A stretch of 64,000 nt of DNA, taken from contig NZ_CP080442.1 in NCBI RefSeq assembly GCF_019597925.1, forward strand, positions 227,001 through 291,000, read 5' to 3'. Below are positions 35,566-44,045 of the stretch, piece by piece. Each line of letters opens with the position of its first letter. The first letter of the stretch is position 1. A program made the translations under genes and the position numbers. The stretch is from [Clostridium] scindens (lineage in GTDB: Bacteria > Bacillota > Clostridia > Lachnospirales > Lachnospiraceae). The notes under the pieces are model-generated. The model worked only from the letters and a program-made list of their open reading frames with translations. It searched no databases and was not told the DNA's origin.

Positions 35566-36489
35566 ATGAAGGAAGACAAGAAGCACGGAAGCAATAATAA
35601 TAGCAGTAGAAACAATAACGGCGGTAATAAGAGCGGCAAAAATAGCAGCAGCGTAGACCGCATGAGAAATGATGAAGGCCGGGGAAGGGACATCCGGGAT
35701 AAACGGTATCATAGAGGAAGAAAGAAAAAGAAGAAGAAAGCAGGGATTTTCTCTACGATCATATTGGTAGTCGCGCTTGCCGTATTCTGCTTTTCGGCGT
35801 TCCAGCTCTTCAAGATCCTGAAGGGCTATCATGACGGCAGAAGCGAATATGACAAAGTCCGGAAACTTGCGGTGGAAGAAAAGAAGAGCGATGGGGAAGA
35901 TCAGTTCAGCGTCAATTTTGACGAGCTGATGAAGATGAATCCAGATACCATCGGGTGGATAAGATTCCATCCGGAGCCGTCCCAGATCAGTTATCCGATC
36001 GTAAAAGGAAAGGATAACAGCGAATATTTGAAGAAGACATTTTCGGCAAATGAGAATACTCTTGGGGCAATCTTCCTGAATGTCGATAACAACGCGGACT
36101 TTATGGACAAGAATACCATCATCTACGGACATCGCATGAAGGATGGCTCCATGTTCCGGCATTTGCAGGATTATGAAGAAAAGTCTTTCTGGGAAAGCAA
36201 TCCATATTTTTATATCTATACGCCAGATGGCAGGGAGATTACGTATCATATTTATTCAGCAGGACAGGTAGAGGATACTTCAGATACCTATCTTACGTCC
36301 TTTGAGTCGGAGGAGGCCTACCAGTCGTTCCTGAATATGACGAAAGAAGCGTCCCTGTATGATACAGGGATGGAACTGAATGCGCAGAGCGCCATCGTGA
36401 CTCTGTCCACCTGTACCAGCGCCAGCGACAATCACCGCTTCGTGGTACGGGGAGTAAAAGAAAAAGAGGTGAATCTGAAGGAGCAATGA
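35566..36489 (+). CDS. srtB: Class B sortase
   Basis: A 307-residue membrane transpeptidase that attaches proteins to the cell wall. A long basic Asn/Ser-rich N-terminal tail (~60 residues, ending RKKKKKK) precedes one TM helix (IFSTIILVVALAVFCFSAF). The catalytic set is visible: His in IIYGHRMKDGSMF, Cys in TLSTCTS and Arg in RFVVRG. No substrate with an NPxTG-like sorting signal is in the window. The end overlaps the DUF951 start (ATGA). Confidence 0.92.
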   Translation: MKEDKKHGSNNNSSRNNNGGNKSGKNSSSVDRMRNDEGRGRDIRDKRYHRGRKKKKKKAGIFSTIILVVALAVFCFSAFQLFKILKGYHDGRSEYDKVRKLAVEEKKSDGEDQFSVNFDELMKMNPDTIGWIRFHPEPSQISYPIVKGKDNSEYLKKTFSANENTLGAIFLNVDNNADFMDKNTIIYGHRMKDGSMFRHLQDYEEKSFWESNPYFYIYTPDGREITYHIYSAGQVEDTSDTYLTSFESEEAYQSFLNMTKEASLYDTGMELNAQSAIVTLSTCTSASDNHRFVVRGVKEKEVNLKEQ

Positions 36490-36680
36490 AAAATGGGTAT
36501 ATCTATGAGGTAGGGGACATCGTAACCATGAAAAAACCACACCCTTGCGGGAGCAAGGACTGGGAAATCCTAAGGGTCGGAGCGGACTTCCGGCTGAAAT
36601 GTACAGGGTGCGGGCACCAGATTATGATCGCCCGCAGACTGGTGGAAAAAAATACTAAGGATTTAAAGAAAAAGTCTTGA
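36486..36680 (+). CDS. DUF951 family small protein
   Basis: A 64-residue conserved Firmicutes protein: YEVGDIVTMKKPHPCGSKDWEILRVG, then KCTGCGHQIMIARR. The Cys residues suggest a metal-binding beta-barrel. It is translationally coupled to the sortase by ATGA overlap and lies directly upstream of the rpsF promoter, its usual place beside translation genes. The function is unknown. Confidence 0.9.
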   Translation: MKNGYIYEVGDIVTMKKPHPCGSKDWEILRVGADFRLKCTGCGHQIMIARRLVEKNTKDLKKKS

Positions 36681-36705
36681 AACAAGCACCGAATTATGCT
36701 ATCAT
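36677..36705 (+). promoter_or_regulatory. Promoter of rpsF-ssb-rpsR
   Basis: TTGAAA, a 17-base spacer and TATCAT predict a start near 36712, leaving a ~100-base leader. The -35 overlaps the stop codon of the DUF951 gene. Confidence 0.75.
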
Positions 36706-36726
36706 ATTAACTTGTGATACATTAAC

Positions 36727-36750
36727 ATCCGTAGGCTTTAGCCAGCGGAT
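36727..36750 (+). ncRNA. Putative S6:S18-binding leader motif
   Basis: In the rpsF leader, ATCCG-TA-GGC-TTTA-GCC-AG-CGGAT folds into a stem with a TA/AG internal loop. Bacterial rpsF leaders often carry a CCG-containing hairpin bound by the S6:S18 complex for feedback control, and position and size fit. The match to the published consensus is from memory. Confidence 0.5.
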
Positions 36751-36810
36751 ATCCTTGCTCCCACACAAGATGAGCGGGGGCCAAAAGACCAGAAGGAGGT
36801 GCAAGACGAC

Positions 36811-37098
36811 ATGAACAAATATGAATTAGCAGTTGTTGTCAGTGCAAAAATCGAAGATGACGAGAGAGCACAGGTTATCGAAAAAGTTAAAGCATTAGTT
36901 GAACGTTTCGGTGGCAAGATCTCTGACGTCGATGAATGGGGTAAGAAGAGATTGGCTTACGAAATTCAGAAGATGAAAGAAGCATATTACTATTTCATCC
37001 ACTTCGAATCTGAAGCTGATGTTCCAGGCGAGATCGAACAGAGAATCCGCATTATGGACAACGTGCTCAGATATTTATGCGTTAGACAGGAAGCATAA
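36811..37098 (+). CDS. rpsF: 30S ribosomal protein S6
   Basis: A 95-residue S6: MNKYELAVVVSAKIEDDERA with VDEWGKKRLAYEIQK and the YYFIHFESEAD strand. The start is ATG 36811 behind AGAAGGAGGT; an in-frame GTG at 36799 lies on the RBS and is rejected. It is first of rpsF-ssb-rpsR and binds S18 on the 30S platform. Confidence 0.97.
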   Translation: MNKYELAVVVSAKIEDDERAQVIEKVKALVERFGGKISDVDEWGKKRLAYEIQKMKEAYYYFIHFESEADVPGEIEQRIRIMDNVLRYLCVRQEA

Positions 37099-37119
37099 GC
37101 AGGAAGTAGAGGTAATTAT

Positions 37120-37575
37120 ATGAATAAAGTAATTTTGATGGGACGCTTGACAAGAGATCCTGAAGTAAGATATTCGCAGGGAGATAATCCAATGGCAATT
37201 GCCAGATATACGCTGGCTGTTGACCGCAGATTCAGACGGGGCAACGACGGAGACCAGACAGCAGACTTTATCGGATGCGTGGCATTCGGAAAAAGCGGGG
37301 AATTTGCAGAGAAGTATTTTCGCCAGGGCCTGAAGGTTATCGTAACCGGACGTATCCAGACGGGAAGTTATACGAACAAAGACGGACAGAAGGTATATAC
37401 CACCGATGTCGTAGTCGAAGACCAGGAATTTGCAGAAAGCAAGGCTGTAAGCGATGCTAACGCAGGCGGATTCCGTGCAGCGGCTCCCACACCGGCACCA
37501 GCACCAGCATCTGACGCAGGTGACGGCTTCATGAATATTCCAGATGGAATTGATGAAGAATTACCGTTTAATTAG
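37120..37575 (+). CDS. ssb: Single-stranded DNA-binding protein
   Basis: A 151-residue SSB. The OB fold (MNKVILMGRLTRDPEVRYSQ...) is followed by an Ala/Pro-rich linker and the acidic partner-binding tip DGIDEELPFN. It protects single strands during replication and repair. It lies between rpsF and rpsR, as in most Firmicutes. Confidence 0.97.
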   Translation: MNKVILMGRLTRDPEVRYSQGDNPMAIARYTLAVDRRFRRGNDGDQTADFIGCVAFGKSGEFAEKYFRQGLKVIVTGRIQTGSYTNKDGQKVYTTDVVVEDQEFAESKAVSDANAGGFRAAAPTPAPAPASDAGDGFMNIPDGIDEELPFN

Positions 37576-37632
37576 GTTCTGCTAAGTAAAGCAAGGCAGA
37601 ATCTCATCAGATTATGAAAGGAGAATTGTGCA

Positions 37633-37899
37633 ATGGCTTACGATAAAGGAAATCGTCCGGAAGGCGGCTTCAAGAGAAGAGGCGGCGGACGCAGAAGAAA
37701 AAAAGTTTGCGTATTCTGTGGCAAAGAGAATAACGAGATTGACTACAAGGATGTAGCAAAGTTAAGAAAATACATCTCTGAAAGAGGTAAGATTCTTCCT
37801 AGAAGAATTACCGGAAACTGCGCTAAGCACCAGAGAGCGCTTACTGTAGCAATCAAAAGAGCACGCCACGTTGCTCTGATGCCATACGTACAGGACTAA
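37633..37899 (+). CDS. rpsR: 30S ribosomal protein S18
   Basis: An 88-residue S18 with the core DYKDVAKLRKYISERGKILPRRITGNCAKHQR. A CVFCGKE motif near residue 26 and a further Cys suggest a zinc-binding (C+) form. The RBS is AAAGGAGAA. A strong terminator follows, ending the operon. Confidence 0.97.
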   Translation: MAYDKGNRPEGGFKRRGGGRRRKKVCVFCGKENNEIDYKDVAKLRKYISERGKILPRRITGNCAKHQRALTVAIKRARHVALMPYVQD

Positions 37900-37929
37900 T
37901 GATAGACTGTTACTATGAGAGAGTGTTGA

Positions 37930-37957
37930 GGATGTCCCGACGAGGGACATCCTTTTT
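37930..37957 (+). terminator. Terminator of rpsF-ssb-rpsR
   Basis: GGATGTCCC, loop GACGA, GGGACATCC, then TTTTT: a perfect 9-bp stem 30 bases after the rpsR stop. Confidence 0.93.
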
Positions 37958-38116
37958 GCGTTGTATGGCGTTTGGGTGTATGATAATAGGAAAGATAAAA
38001 GCAGGCAAGATAAAAGCAGCTGTCCGCGAGCCTTGGAAGAAAGCATACTGCCACCGGTGAAGAACTTGACAGGCAAAGGATAGCCGCTGGATGGCGAAAT
38101 GGCTGAAAGGTGGTGG

Positions 38117-38992
38117 ATGCTTCTGAAGGCGAGACTATTTATGGGAGTAAAAGTGTTTGCAGTGCTTTTGACAGCCTTGTGCGCGGGCGTTTCGCTGGCG
38201 GGCTGTGGCCGCGTGGATTCTGCGCAGCCTGACTCTGCGCATTCTGACTTAGTACGCTCTGATTCGGATTACGCTGAATTGGAAGATGAGAAGATGCAGG
38301 GAAAGGATTTAAAGAAGATTTTGGATGAAGCGGCCCGGCAGTACCTGGAGGAAAATCAGAAGAGTTATGAAAGCCGGGAACAGGTTGAGTTTCTATCCGC
38401 TGGGAAGAAAGGCGGGGAGGACGGCAGTGACTCGGCGGCCATTATCGTATCGAGAGTTAGCATTGATAAAGGCGCAGGAGTCGTTCGCTATGAGCAGCAA
38501 GAAGAGGGCGAGGAGCAAAAGGATCTGGTTTTCTACACGGAGGATGGATATTATTATTTTCAGGCTATGGAGGAAAGTACCGTTTGGTATAGAATGCCAT
38601 CAAAGGATGTGGGGATAAACTATGAGGAGATAGCCTGCCTGCCGGATGCGCTGTATAAAGATGATGCCAATGTGAAGTATAAGAAGATAAACTACCGGAA
38701 GGATTTGGAAGAAGGCGACAAGGAAGAAGATAACGAGAATCAGAAAATCGAGGTAGAAGGCTCCTATTTATACCAGGATAAAAACGTAAATTTTACGGAC
38801 ATCTGGTGGATTAAAAAGGCGGAAGGCAACCTTGTAAAATGCGAGTCGTGGCGTACATTTGATTCGGGCCAGGAGTCGCATGCAGTAATCTCTATACGGA
38901 TGGGGGAGGATTGTGAAAAGATCCAGGATTTCCCGGAAAGTTATCTGGAGACTACAAAAGAAGATTTAGAGAATGGAGAGTTTGGACTATGA
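38117..38992 (+). CDS. Lipoprotein of unknown function
   Basis: About 291 residues. The signal FAVLLTALCAGVSLAGC ends in a lipobox Cys, so the protein is surface-anchored. A short Asp/Ser repeat (DSAQPDSAHSDLVRSDSDYAE) follows, then a helical acidic part and a beta-rich domain with repeated aromatic pairs (YYYFQ, VWYRM, DIWWIK). Starts at 38099, 38117 and 38141 are all possible; 38117 follows AAAGGTGG, and 38141 has better spacing from AAGGCGAG. It overlaps the next MBL gene by ATGA. I do not recognise the family. Confidence 0.7.
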   Translation: MLLKARLFMGVKVFAVLLTALCAGVSLAGCGRVDSAQPDSAHSDLVRSDSDYAELEDEKMQGKDLKKILDEAARQYLEENQKSYESREQVEFLSAGKKGGEDGSDSAAIIVSRVSIDKGAGVVRYEQQEEGEEQKDLVFYTEDGYYYFQAMEESTVWYRMPSKDVGINYEEIACLPDALYKDDANVKYKKINYRKDLEEGDKEEDNENQKIEVEGSYLYQDKNVNFTDIWWIKKAEGNLVKCESWRTFDSGQESHAVISIRMGEDCEKIQDFPESYLETTKEDLENGEFGL

Positions 38993-39795
38993 AACTGACA
39001 ATATTAGGGACTGGAAATGCTGCAGTATCGGAGTGCTATAATACCTGTTTCGTTCTATCTGATAAGGAGGAACATTTTCTTGTGGATGCGGGGGGCGGTA
39101 ACAGGATTCTGAAATTGCTGAAGGACGCTGGAATTGAATTGGAAGATATTCATGATATTTTCGTCACCCACGAGCATATTGACCATGTGCTGGGAGTGAT
39201 CTGGCTGATCCGCATGATCGGACAGCGCATGAACCAGGGCAGATATGAAGGGGACCTGAGGATATACTGTCATGAGGAATTGGCGGAAAAGATACAGACG
39301 ATCGCCAGTCTGACTATCCAGAAAAAAGTGTGCAAGCATATGGGAGAGAGAATCCAGTTCGATATAGTGGAATCCGGCGAGCAGCGGCAAATCATGGGAT
39401 GTCCCGTAACCTTTTTCGATATTGCGTCCACAAAAGCAAAACAATTTGGATTTACTATGAAACTTAAAAATGGCGAAAAATTCACCTGCGTGGGAGATGA
39501 GCCTTATAACGAAGTGAATTACGAATATGTGAAAGGCAGCAGTTGGCTTTTGCACGAGGCCTTCTGCCTGTATTCAGAGGCAGATAAGTTCAAGCCATAT
39601 GAAAAACATCATAGCACCGTAAAAGAAGCCTGCCAGTTGGCAGAAGAACTGGGAGTTCCGAATCTTTTACTCTATCACACGGAAGAGACCCATTTGAAAG
39701 AGAGAAAAGAACTCTACACAGCAGAAGGGCGGGAGTATTACCATGGAAACCTGTACGTCCCGGATGATATGGAAGAGTTTATAATATGCACGTAA
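38989..39795 (+). CDS. Metallo-beta-lactamase-fold hydrolase, RNase Z-like
   Basis: A 268-residue MBL-fold protein with LGTGNAAVSECYNTCFVL at the start, metal motif THEHIDH (~residues 62-68), and late LLHEAFC and YHTEETH segments as in RNase Z/phosphodiesterase-type members. The substrate is unknown. It is translationally coupled to the lipoprotein upstream. Its final Thr codon and stop (ACG TAA) lie inside the left arm of a large inverted repeat. Confidence 0.85.
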   Translation: MKLTILGTGNAAVSECYNTCFVLSDKEEHFLVDAGGGNRILKLLKDAGIELEDIHDIFVTHEHIDHVLGVIWLIRMIGQRMNQGRYEGDLRIYCHEELAEKIQTIASLTIQKKVCKHMGERIQFDIVESGEQRQIMGCPVTFFDIASTKAKQFGFTMKLKNGEKFTCVGDEPYNEVNYEYVKGSSWLLHEAFCLYSEADKFKPYEKHHSTVKEACQLAEELGVPNLLLYHTEETHLKERKELYTAEGREYYHGNLYVPDDMEEFIICT

Positions 39796-40137
39796 CAGTT
39801 TTCACATTTACACGTAACAAAATGCAAAAGTGTTACGTGTCCTTCCTACACAACTGGTGTGTAAAATCGCAAGAACTCCTGTGTAAGAATGAAAAAAGTG
39901 GTGTGTTAAAAAGAAAATAGTTAACGAAAAGGCGATATATCAAGAAGCGAATGTTAGGATTCCAGATATATCGCCTTTTTAGTTGTCCTTTAATTTTTAC
40001 TAATACCTAGTAACGTTTTGCAACGGATAATTTTCAATCTGACATGGGGATTAAGTCAGTTTTACGCACCAGTTGTGTAGGGTTTACACGTAACACTTTT
40101 GCATTTTGTTACGTGTAAATGTGAAAACTGTTACGTG
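39789..40137. repeat. 349-bp palindromic element with perfect 52-bp inverted arms
   Basis: The arms at 39789-39840 and 40086-40137 are exact reverse complements over 52 bases. A second inner pair, 39845-39866 and 40060-40081, matches at 21 of 22. Each arm is also a hairpin: ACACGTAACA, an 11-base loop, TGTTACGTGT (39810-39840 and 40086-40116). The core ACGTAACA occurs six times in both orientations. In the middle, a 15-bp stem (39927-39941 with 39965-39979) ends in a T-run. The region has no gene. No target duplication is evident. It could be a MITE, a protein-binding array or an elaborate bidirectional terminator. Confidence 0.9.
39927..39980 (+). terminator. Hairpin with T-run at the centre of the palindromic element
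   Basis: AAAAGGCGATATATC pairs perfectly with GATATATCGCCTTTT around a 23-base loop. With A-run and T-run on either side it can terminate transcription from both directions. Confidence 0.7.
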
Positions 40138-42311
40138 TTACTTTTCCCCTTTTCCCTTTTCCACCGTATCTCGCAGGGCTCCAGGGTTACTGTCTCGCAG
40201 TTGCCATCGCCGTCGTAGAATTTTGTGGTCTGTGTCTCGTTGGAGTTATTCAGAATCGCGTATTTGCCGCTTTCTGGATACGCGTTGACCTCGCAGTTCA
40301 GGTTATCTGCGTACCATACGTGGAAGGCGTCTTCTTTGTGCGCCGCATAGTACATGGCTCTCATGAGAAGGCGTGTGTTCGCGTAACTGTATGGAAGTCC
40401 GGAGATGTATACGCCGCGGCCTTTTCCGTAAGCGTTGGCCGCCATGTGGACTTCGTTGTTGGAGTATTCGATGATTTCCGTGTCTGCGGACAGGGCGTAG
40501 ATATCGTGCTTTACTTCTCCGAATTCGCAGCAAGCGGTGCGGTCTTCGGTGATGAAGTGGCTGTCTAGCGCCTTGGTGAAATACTTGTCTGTGGAGAGGG
40601 TATAGCCCAGTTCCTTGTCAACGCCCAGGATATCGGCCAGCTGGAAGAAGCGCCCGCCGTGGTGTACGGCAGTTGGCTCCCCTACGCCAATAAAGCCGCC
40701 GCCTTCGTATACCCATTTGCGGATGGCGGTAACCAGTGTTTCATCCAGCCACTCCTCCCCGCCGGAGAAGGCAGTGCCCGCATCGCCGGCGTTGATGATG
40801 ACGTCCACATCGGCAGGCACGCCGTTTTCGCGGATATCGTCGAAACTCAGGAATACGACGTCAACGGCAGCGCCGCTTAAGGATTCCAGAATTCCAAAGT
40901 AAGAGTAGGTCTGCTTGTACCACAGCGCATGAGCCACCATGTAGGCCTGCCAGGAGCGCAGTTTCCCCCAGGAGTTGAGGATGGCTACTTTCAGTCCGCA
41001 GTAAGGCTTTTTGCCCTTTACGTTGTCGTAGATCAGGCGGAATTCATCCGTTACTTTCTCAATATAATCCACGAATTTCGGGAATTTATAAGCCAGGCTT
41101 AAATAGCCGCCGTATCCGATTCTGTCTACCGGGTTGCGCATCAGGGCACGCCTTGCGCTGAGCCAGTTGTCGATGGCTTCGATGCAGGGGTCGTTGCCCT
41201 CGTAGAAGGTATCCGGGAAGAAATATGGAAGGAAGCGTCCTTCTGTATATTTTACTCCTGGAATATCGGAGATGAGACGCAAGGTGGCGCCGCCGCCTAC
41301 GCTTCCGACTACGGCGTCAAGCCCGATGCTTTCAAAATACGGCCCATAAGGCTCGGTTCCGATCCAGTTGTCTCCCAGGAACATCATAGCCTCTCTCCCC
41401 GCCTCGTGGGTGAGGTCAACCAGTTCTTTTGCCTTTCTGGCAACGAATCTCTGGATGAAATCCATATACTGGCGGTAGGCTTTGGTGGGCACACGGAAGG
41501 TGGAGTTGTAATAGCCATTATCCACGATATCCTCCGGCCTCAGCGCATAGCCATACTCCTGCTCGAACTCTTCCAGCGCCTTGATGGATACGGTAGCGCC
41601 ATAGCCAAACCAGTCTACGAACTTTTCCTTCCGGTCGGCGCCGAATACCAGCGTAAAGTGATAGAAGAAGGTGGTGAACCGCACGACATCGGTATCCGGG
41701 TTGTCAATCAGCCACTGCTTCAAGTAGTCTTTGGCAAATGCCCCGGAATTTGCCTGGCGTACATCAAAGGGGATGTCATGAGGCTTGTCTCCCCAGTCAT
41801 TGGTGATATGGTTATACATCTGTGTGGGATCCCAGATGGCATATACGAAGAAGGACACCGTGTATTCATGGAACGGCACAGCCTTCCCGATCGTGACAAG
41901 ATCCTTCTCCTGGTCAACGGACCAGTCGGATGCCGGTACGACATCTCCTGTGGTACGGTCGATTACCTCCCACCATTTCTTCGGGTCGTGTACATAGTCG
42001 GCGATCACCTGCTCGCGGTAATACCCGTCCAGGAAATCAATGGTAACAGAATTGGATGTCGCAAGATTGTGCTTGGACATCAGAAGCATCTGCTGGCACT
42101 CATCCATGTGTTCTTTCGCAAACTCATTGTGCCCCCTGGCTACAAAATAGGTTGTATATATCTTTGCATCCAAAGACTTAATTTCATCATCAAGCTTCGT
42201 GCCGTCGCTGTCCCTGAGGGCATCGGCACCCCAACGGTCAAGCATTTCCTTTGTCTCTTCCAGAAAATTTGACTCGCTTGGCAAGGTTACTCTTCCTTTT
42301 GTCTTTGACAT
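40131..42311 (-). CDS. lnpA: 1,3-beta-galactosyl-N-acetylhexosamine phosphorylase (GH112)
   Basis: A 726-residue GH112 enzyme. It phosphorolyses galacto-N-biose or lacto-N-biose to galactose-1-phosphate and GalNAc or GlcNAc, releasing sugars from mucin and milk glycans in the cytoplasm. The family N-terminus GRVTLPSESNFLEETKEML, a TIM-barrel core with MMFLGDNWIGTEPYGPYF, and the C-terminal beta domain are complete. The last codons (AAC ACG TAA) come from the palindromic element. Its own promoter faces the divergent DUF4866-like gene; kinase, GalE and importer lie within 11 kb. Confidence 0.95.
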   Translation of the reverse strand: MSKTKGRVTLPSESNFLEETKEMLDRWGADALRDSDGTKLDDEIKSLDAKIYTTYFVARGHNEFAKEHMDECQQMLLMSKHNLATSNSVTIDFLDGYYREQVIADYVHDPKKWWEVIDRTTGDVVPASDWSVDQEKDLVTIGKAVPFHEYTVSFFVYAIWDPTQMYNHITNDWGDKPHDIPFDVRQANSGAFAKDYLKQWLIDNPDTDVVRFTTFFYHFTLVFGADRKEKFVDWFGYGATVSIKALEEFEQEYGYALRPEDIVDNGYYNSTFRVPTKAYRQYMDFIQRFVARKAKELVDLTHEAGREAMMFLGDNWIGTEPYGPYFESIGLDAVVGSVGGGATLRLISDIPGVKYTEGRFLPYFFPDTFYEGNDPCIEAIDNWLSARRALMRNPVDRIGYGGYLSLAYKFPKFVDYIEKVTDEFRLIYDNVKGKKPYCGLKVAILNSWGKLRSWQAYMVAHALWYKQTYSYFGILESLSGAAVDVVFLSFDDIRENGVPADVDVIINAGDAGTAFSGGEEWLDETLVTAIRKWVYEGGGFIGVGEPTAVHHGGRFFQLADILGVDKELGYTLSTDKYFTKALDSHFITEDRTACCEFGEVKHDIYALSADTEIIEYSNNEVHMAANAYGKGRGVYISGLPYSYANTRLLMRAMYYAAHKEDAFHVWYADNLNCEVNAYPESGKYAILNNSNETQTTKFYDGDGNCETVTLEPCEIRWKREKGKSNT

Positions 42312-42343
42312 AATTCTCCTCCTTTTATAAATATCTATCTCTG

Positions 42344-42372
42344 AGTATATGCAATACTGCCCAGGATTTCAA
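42344..42372 (-). promoter_or_regulatory. Promoter of lnpA
   Basis: On the minus strand, TTGAAA, a 17-base spacer and TATACT, about 33 bases before the ATG with GGAGGAG as RBS. Confidence 0.7.
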
Positions 42373-42431
42373 TAGCACGATTGTTGACTTTTTTTGTACT
42401 TTTGTGAGTTCACATTTGCACAATCTTGTTT

Positions 42432-42459
42432 TTGCCAGCGTTTTTTGGTATATTATAAT
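42432..42459 (+). promoter_or_regulatory. Promoter of the DUF4866-like gene and nagB
   Basis: TTGCCA, a 16-base spacer and a perfect TATAAT, back to back with the lnpA promoter. Confidence 0.65.
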
Positions 42460-42532
42460 TAGCGGACAGCGGGCAAATGGCAGAAGTTAACAAAAATAAA
42501 ATAAGGAAAAGGAGTTGGCAAGGGTATTGTCT

Positions 42533-43171
42533 ATGAAGGTCGAGGTAATTAATAGCGCCAAGGAGTTGGAGGAGTTATCACCGTTTCATGTGGAGTGTCT
42601 TCTGTGGGGGACGAAGGAAATACCGGCTACATACGGATACATGGGATTTGTTCCGGGAGATGGCTTCTATATCAAGATGGTATGCGAGGAGAAGGACCCT
42701 CTGCGTGCTTATGAAAACGATTTGGATCCGGTATACAGGGACAGCGCGATGGAAGCGTTTTTCATGTTTGAGTCAGAGAAAGAGAGGAGCGGCCTTGCAA
42801 CTTATTTGAATTTTGAAGCGAATGCCAATGGGGCGCTGCTGGCTGCATATGGAAAAGACCGGACCTACCGGACTTGCTTTACCAAAGAGGAATTAAAAGG
42901 CTTTGCGTGCGAGGCTCAGATACTGGAAGACCGGTGGACGATCCGTTTCCGGATCGGAATAGATATTCTGGAGAAGATATACGGACCACTTCATCTGCAG
43001 GCGGGAAGCACCTTTACCTGCAACTTTTATAAGATATCCGAGGCAAAGGAGATCGAGCATTATGCTTCCTATTCGCCGATCAAGACGACGATCCCAAGCT
43101 TCCATCTGCCAGAATTCTTTGCCATGGCGGAGATTGTCAAGAGGCAGGGCCGTAAACGAAAGAACAAGTAA
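42533..43171 (+). CDS. CBM9-like / DUF4866-type protein
   Basis: A 212-residue beta-rich protein. The layout (PFHVECLLWGTKEIPATYGYMGFVPGDGFYIKMVCEE, LNFEANANGALLAAYG, RIGIDILEKIYG) resembles carbohydrate-binding family 9-like domains found as single cytoplasmic proteins in Lachnospiraceae; the DUF4866 name is from memory. ATG 42533 with AAGGG upstream is preferred to TTG 42515. It lies between lnpA and nagB, so it may help glycan handling. No catalytic residues are evident. Confidence 0.65.
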   Translation: MKVEVINSAKELEELSPFHVECLLWGTKEIPATYGYMGFVPGDGFYIKMVCEEKDPLRAYENDLDPVYRDSAMEAFFMFESEKERSGLATYLNFEANANGALLAAYGKDRTYRTCFTKEELKGFACEAQILEDRWTIRFRIGIDILEKIYGPLHLQAGSTFTCNFYKISEAKEIEHYASYSPIKTTIPSFHLPEFFAMAEIVKRQGRKRKNK

Positions 43172-43206
43172 ATCAATATAAATATGTATGTCAAGGAGGA
43201 TGTATT

Positions 43207-43941
43207 ATGAGAATCATCAAAGCAGCAGATTATCAGGATATGAGCAGAAAGGCAGCGAATCTTATCTCTGCCCAGGTTATTATGAAGCCGGATTGCGTAT
43301 TAGGGCTGGCAACAGGCTCTACGCCTATCGGAGCATACCAGCAGCTGGTGGAATGGTGCAAGAACGGGGATCTGGACTTCTCAGCCGTGAAATCTGTGAA
43401 TCTGGACGAATATAAGGGACTTCCAAGAACCAATGATCAGAGTTACTATTATTTTATGCACGAAAATCTGTTTGACAAGGTAAATATCGATCCGGCTAAT
43501 ACGCATCTTCCGGATGGCACAGAGCCAGACAGCGATAAGGAATGCGCAAGATATGAAGCGCTGATCCAGTCTCTTGGCGGGGTAGACCTCCAGCTTCTGG
43601 GACTTGGCCACAACGGTCATATCGGATTCAATGAGCCGGCAGATGAATTTGACAAAGTTACCCACTGCGTAGATCTGCAGGAGAGCACCATCGAGGCGAA
43701 CAAAAGATTCTTCGCTTCCGCGGACGATGTGCCGAGGCAGGCATACACCATGGGAATCGGCACGATCATGCAGGCAAAGAAGATCCTGGTGGTAGTGAGC
43801 GGAGAAGATAAGGCTGACATTGTGGCAAAAGCCTTCTTTGGACCGGTTACCCCACAGGTTCCTGCATCCATCCTTCAGATGCATCAGGATGTTACGCTGG
43901 TGGCGGACGCTGCGGCTTTGTCCAAAGTGCCTCAGGAATAA
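43207..43941 (+). CDS. nagB: Glucosamine-6-phosphate deaminase
   Basis: A 244-residue NagB that converts glucosamine-6-phosphate to fructose-6-phosphate and ammonia. Active-site stretches are LGLATGSTPIGAYQQL, VNLDEYKGL, LGLGHNGHIGFNEPA and the acid/base region. The RBS is AAGGAGG. It provides the exit from HexNAc to glycolysis for the adjacent lnp pathway; the deacetylase NagA that precedes it is not in the window. Confidence 0.96.
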   Translation: MRIIKAADYQDMSRKAANLISAQVIMKPDCVLGLATGSTPIGAYQQLVEWCKNGDLDFSAVKSVNLDEYKGLPRTNDQSYYYFMHENLFDKVNIDPANTHLPDGTEPDSDKECARYEALIQSLGGVDLQLLGLGHNGHIGFNEPADEFDKVTHCVDLQESTIEANKRFFASADDVPRQAYTMGIGTIMQAKKILVVVSGEDKADIVAKAFFGPVTPQVPASILQMHQDVTLVADAAALSKVPQE

Positions 43942-44008
43942 GGAGCGCCGGACCCGGAAGAAGGGAACTGGAATAAAAGGCAGGATATTGAGATATAAGA
44001 GCGAAAAG

Positions 44009-44045
44009 AATGGCAGAGGAAAGTCAGAAGCTTCCCTCTGCCATT
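44009..44045. terminator. Bidirectional terminator between nagB and the AraC gene
   Basis: AATGGCAGAGG pairs with CCTCTGCCATT, an 11-bp stem overlapping the last codons of the minus-strand regulator gene. Confidence 0.7.

Noticed and set aside
35149..36249. 366-codon open frame on the - strand
   Set aside because: Antisense to cyuA and sortase B, both well supported; composition is that of a shadow frame.
39789..40137. CRISPR array
   Set aside because: The repeats are inverted, few and not separated by regular spacers; no cas genes are present.
39789..40137. Insertion sequence with transposase
   Set aside because: Terminal inverted repeats are present, but the interior is only about 245 bases and encodes no protein; no clear target duplication.
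41406..42272. 288-codon open frame on the + strand
   Set aside because: Antisense shadow of the GH112 gene, which has clear family motifs on the other strand.
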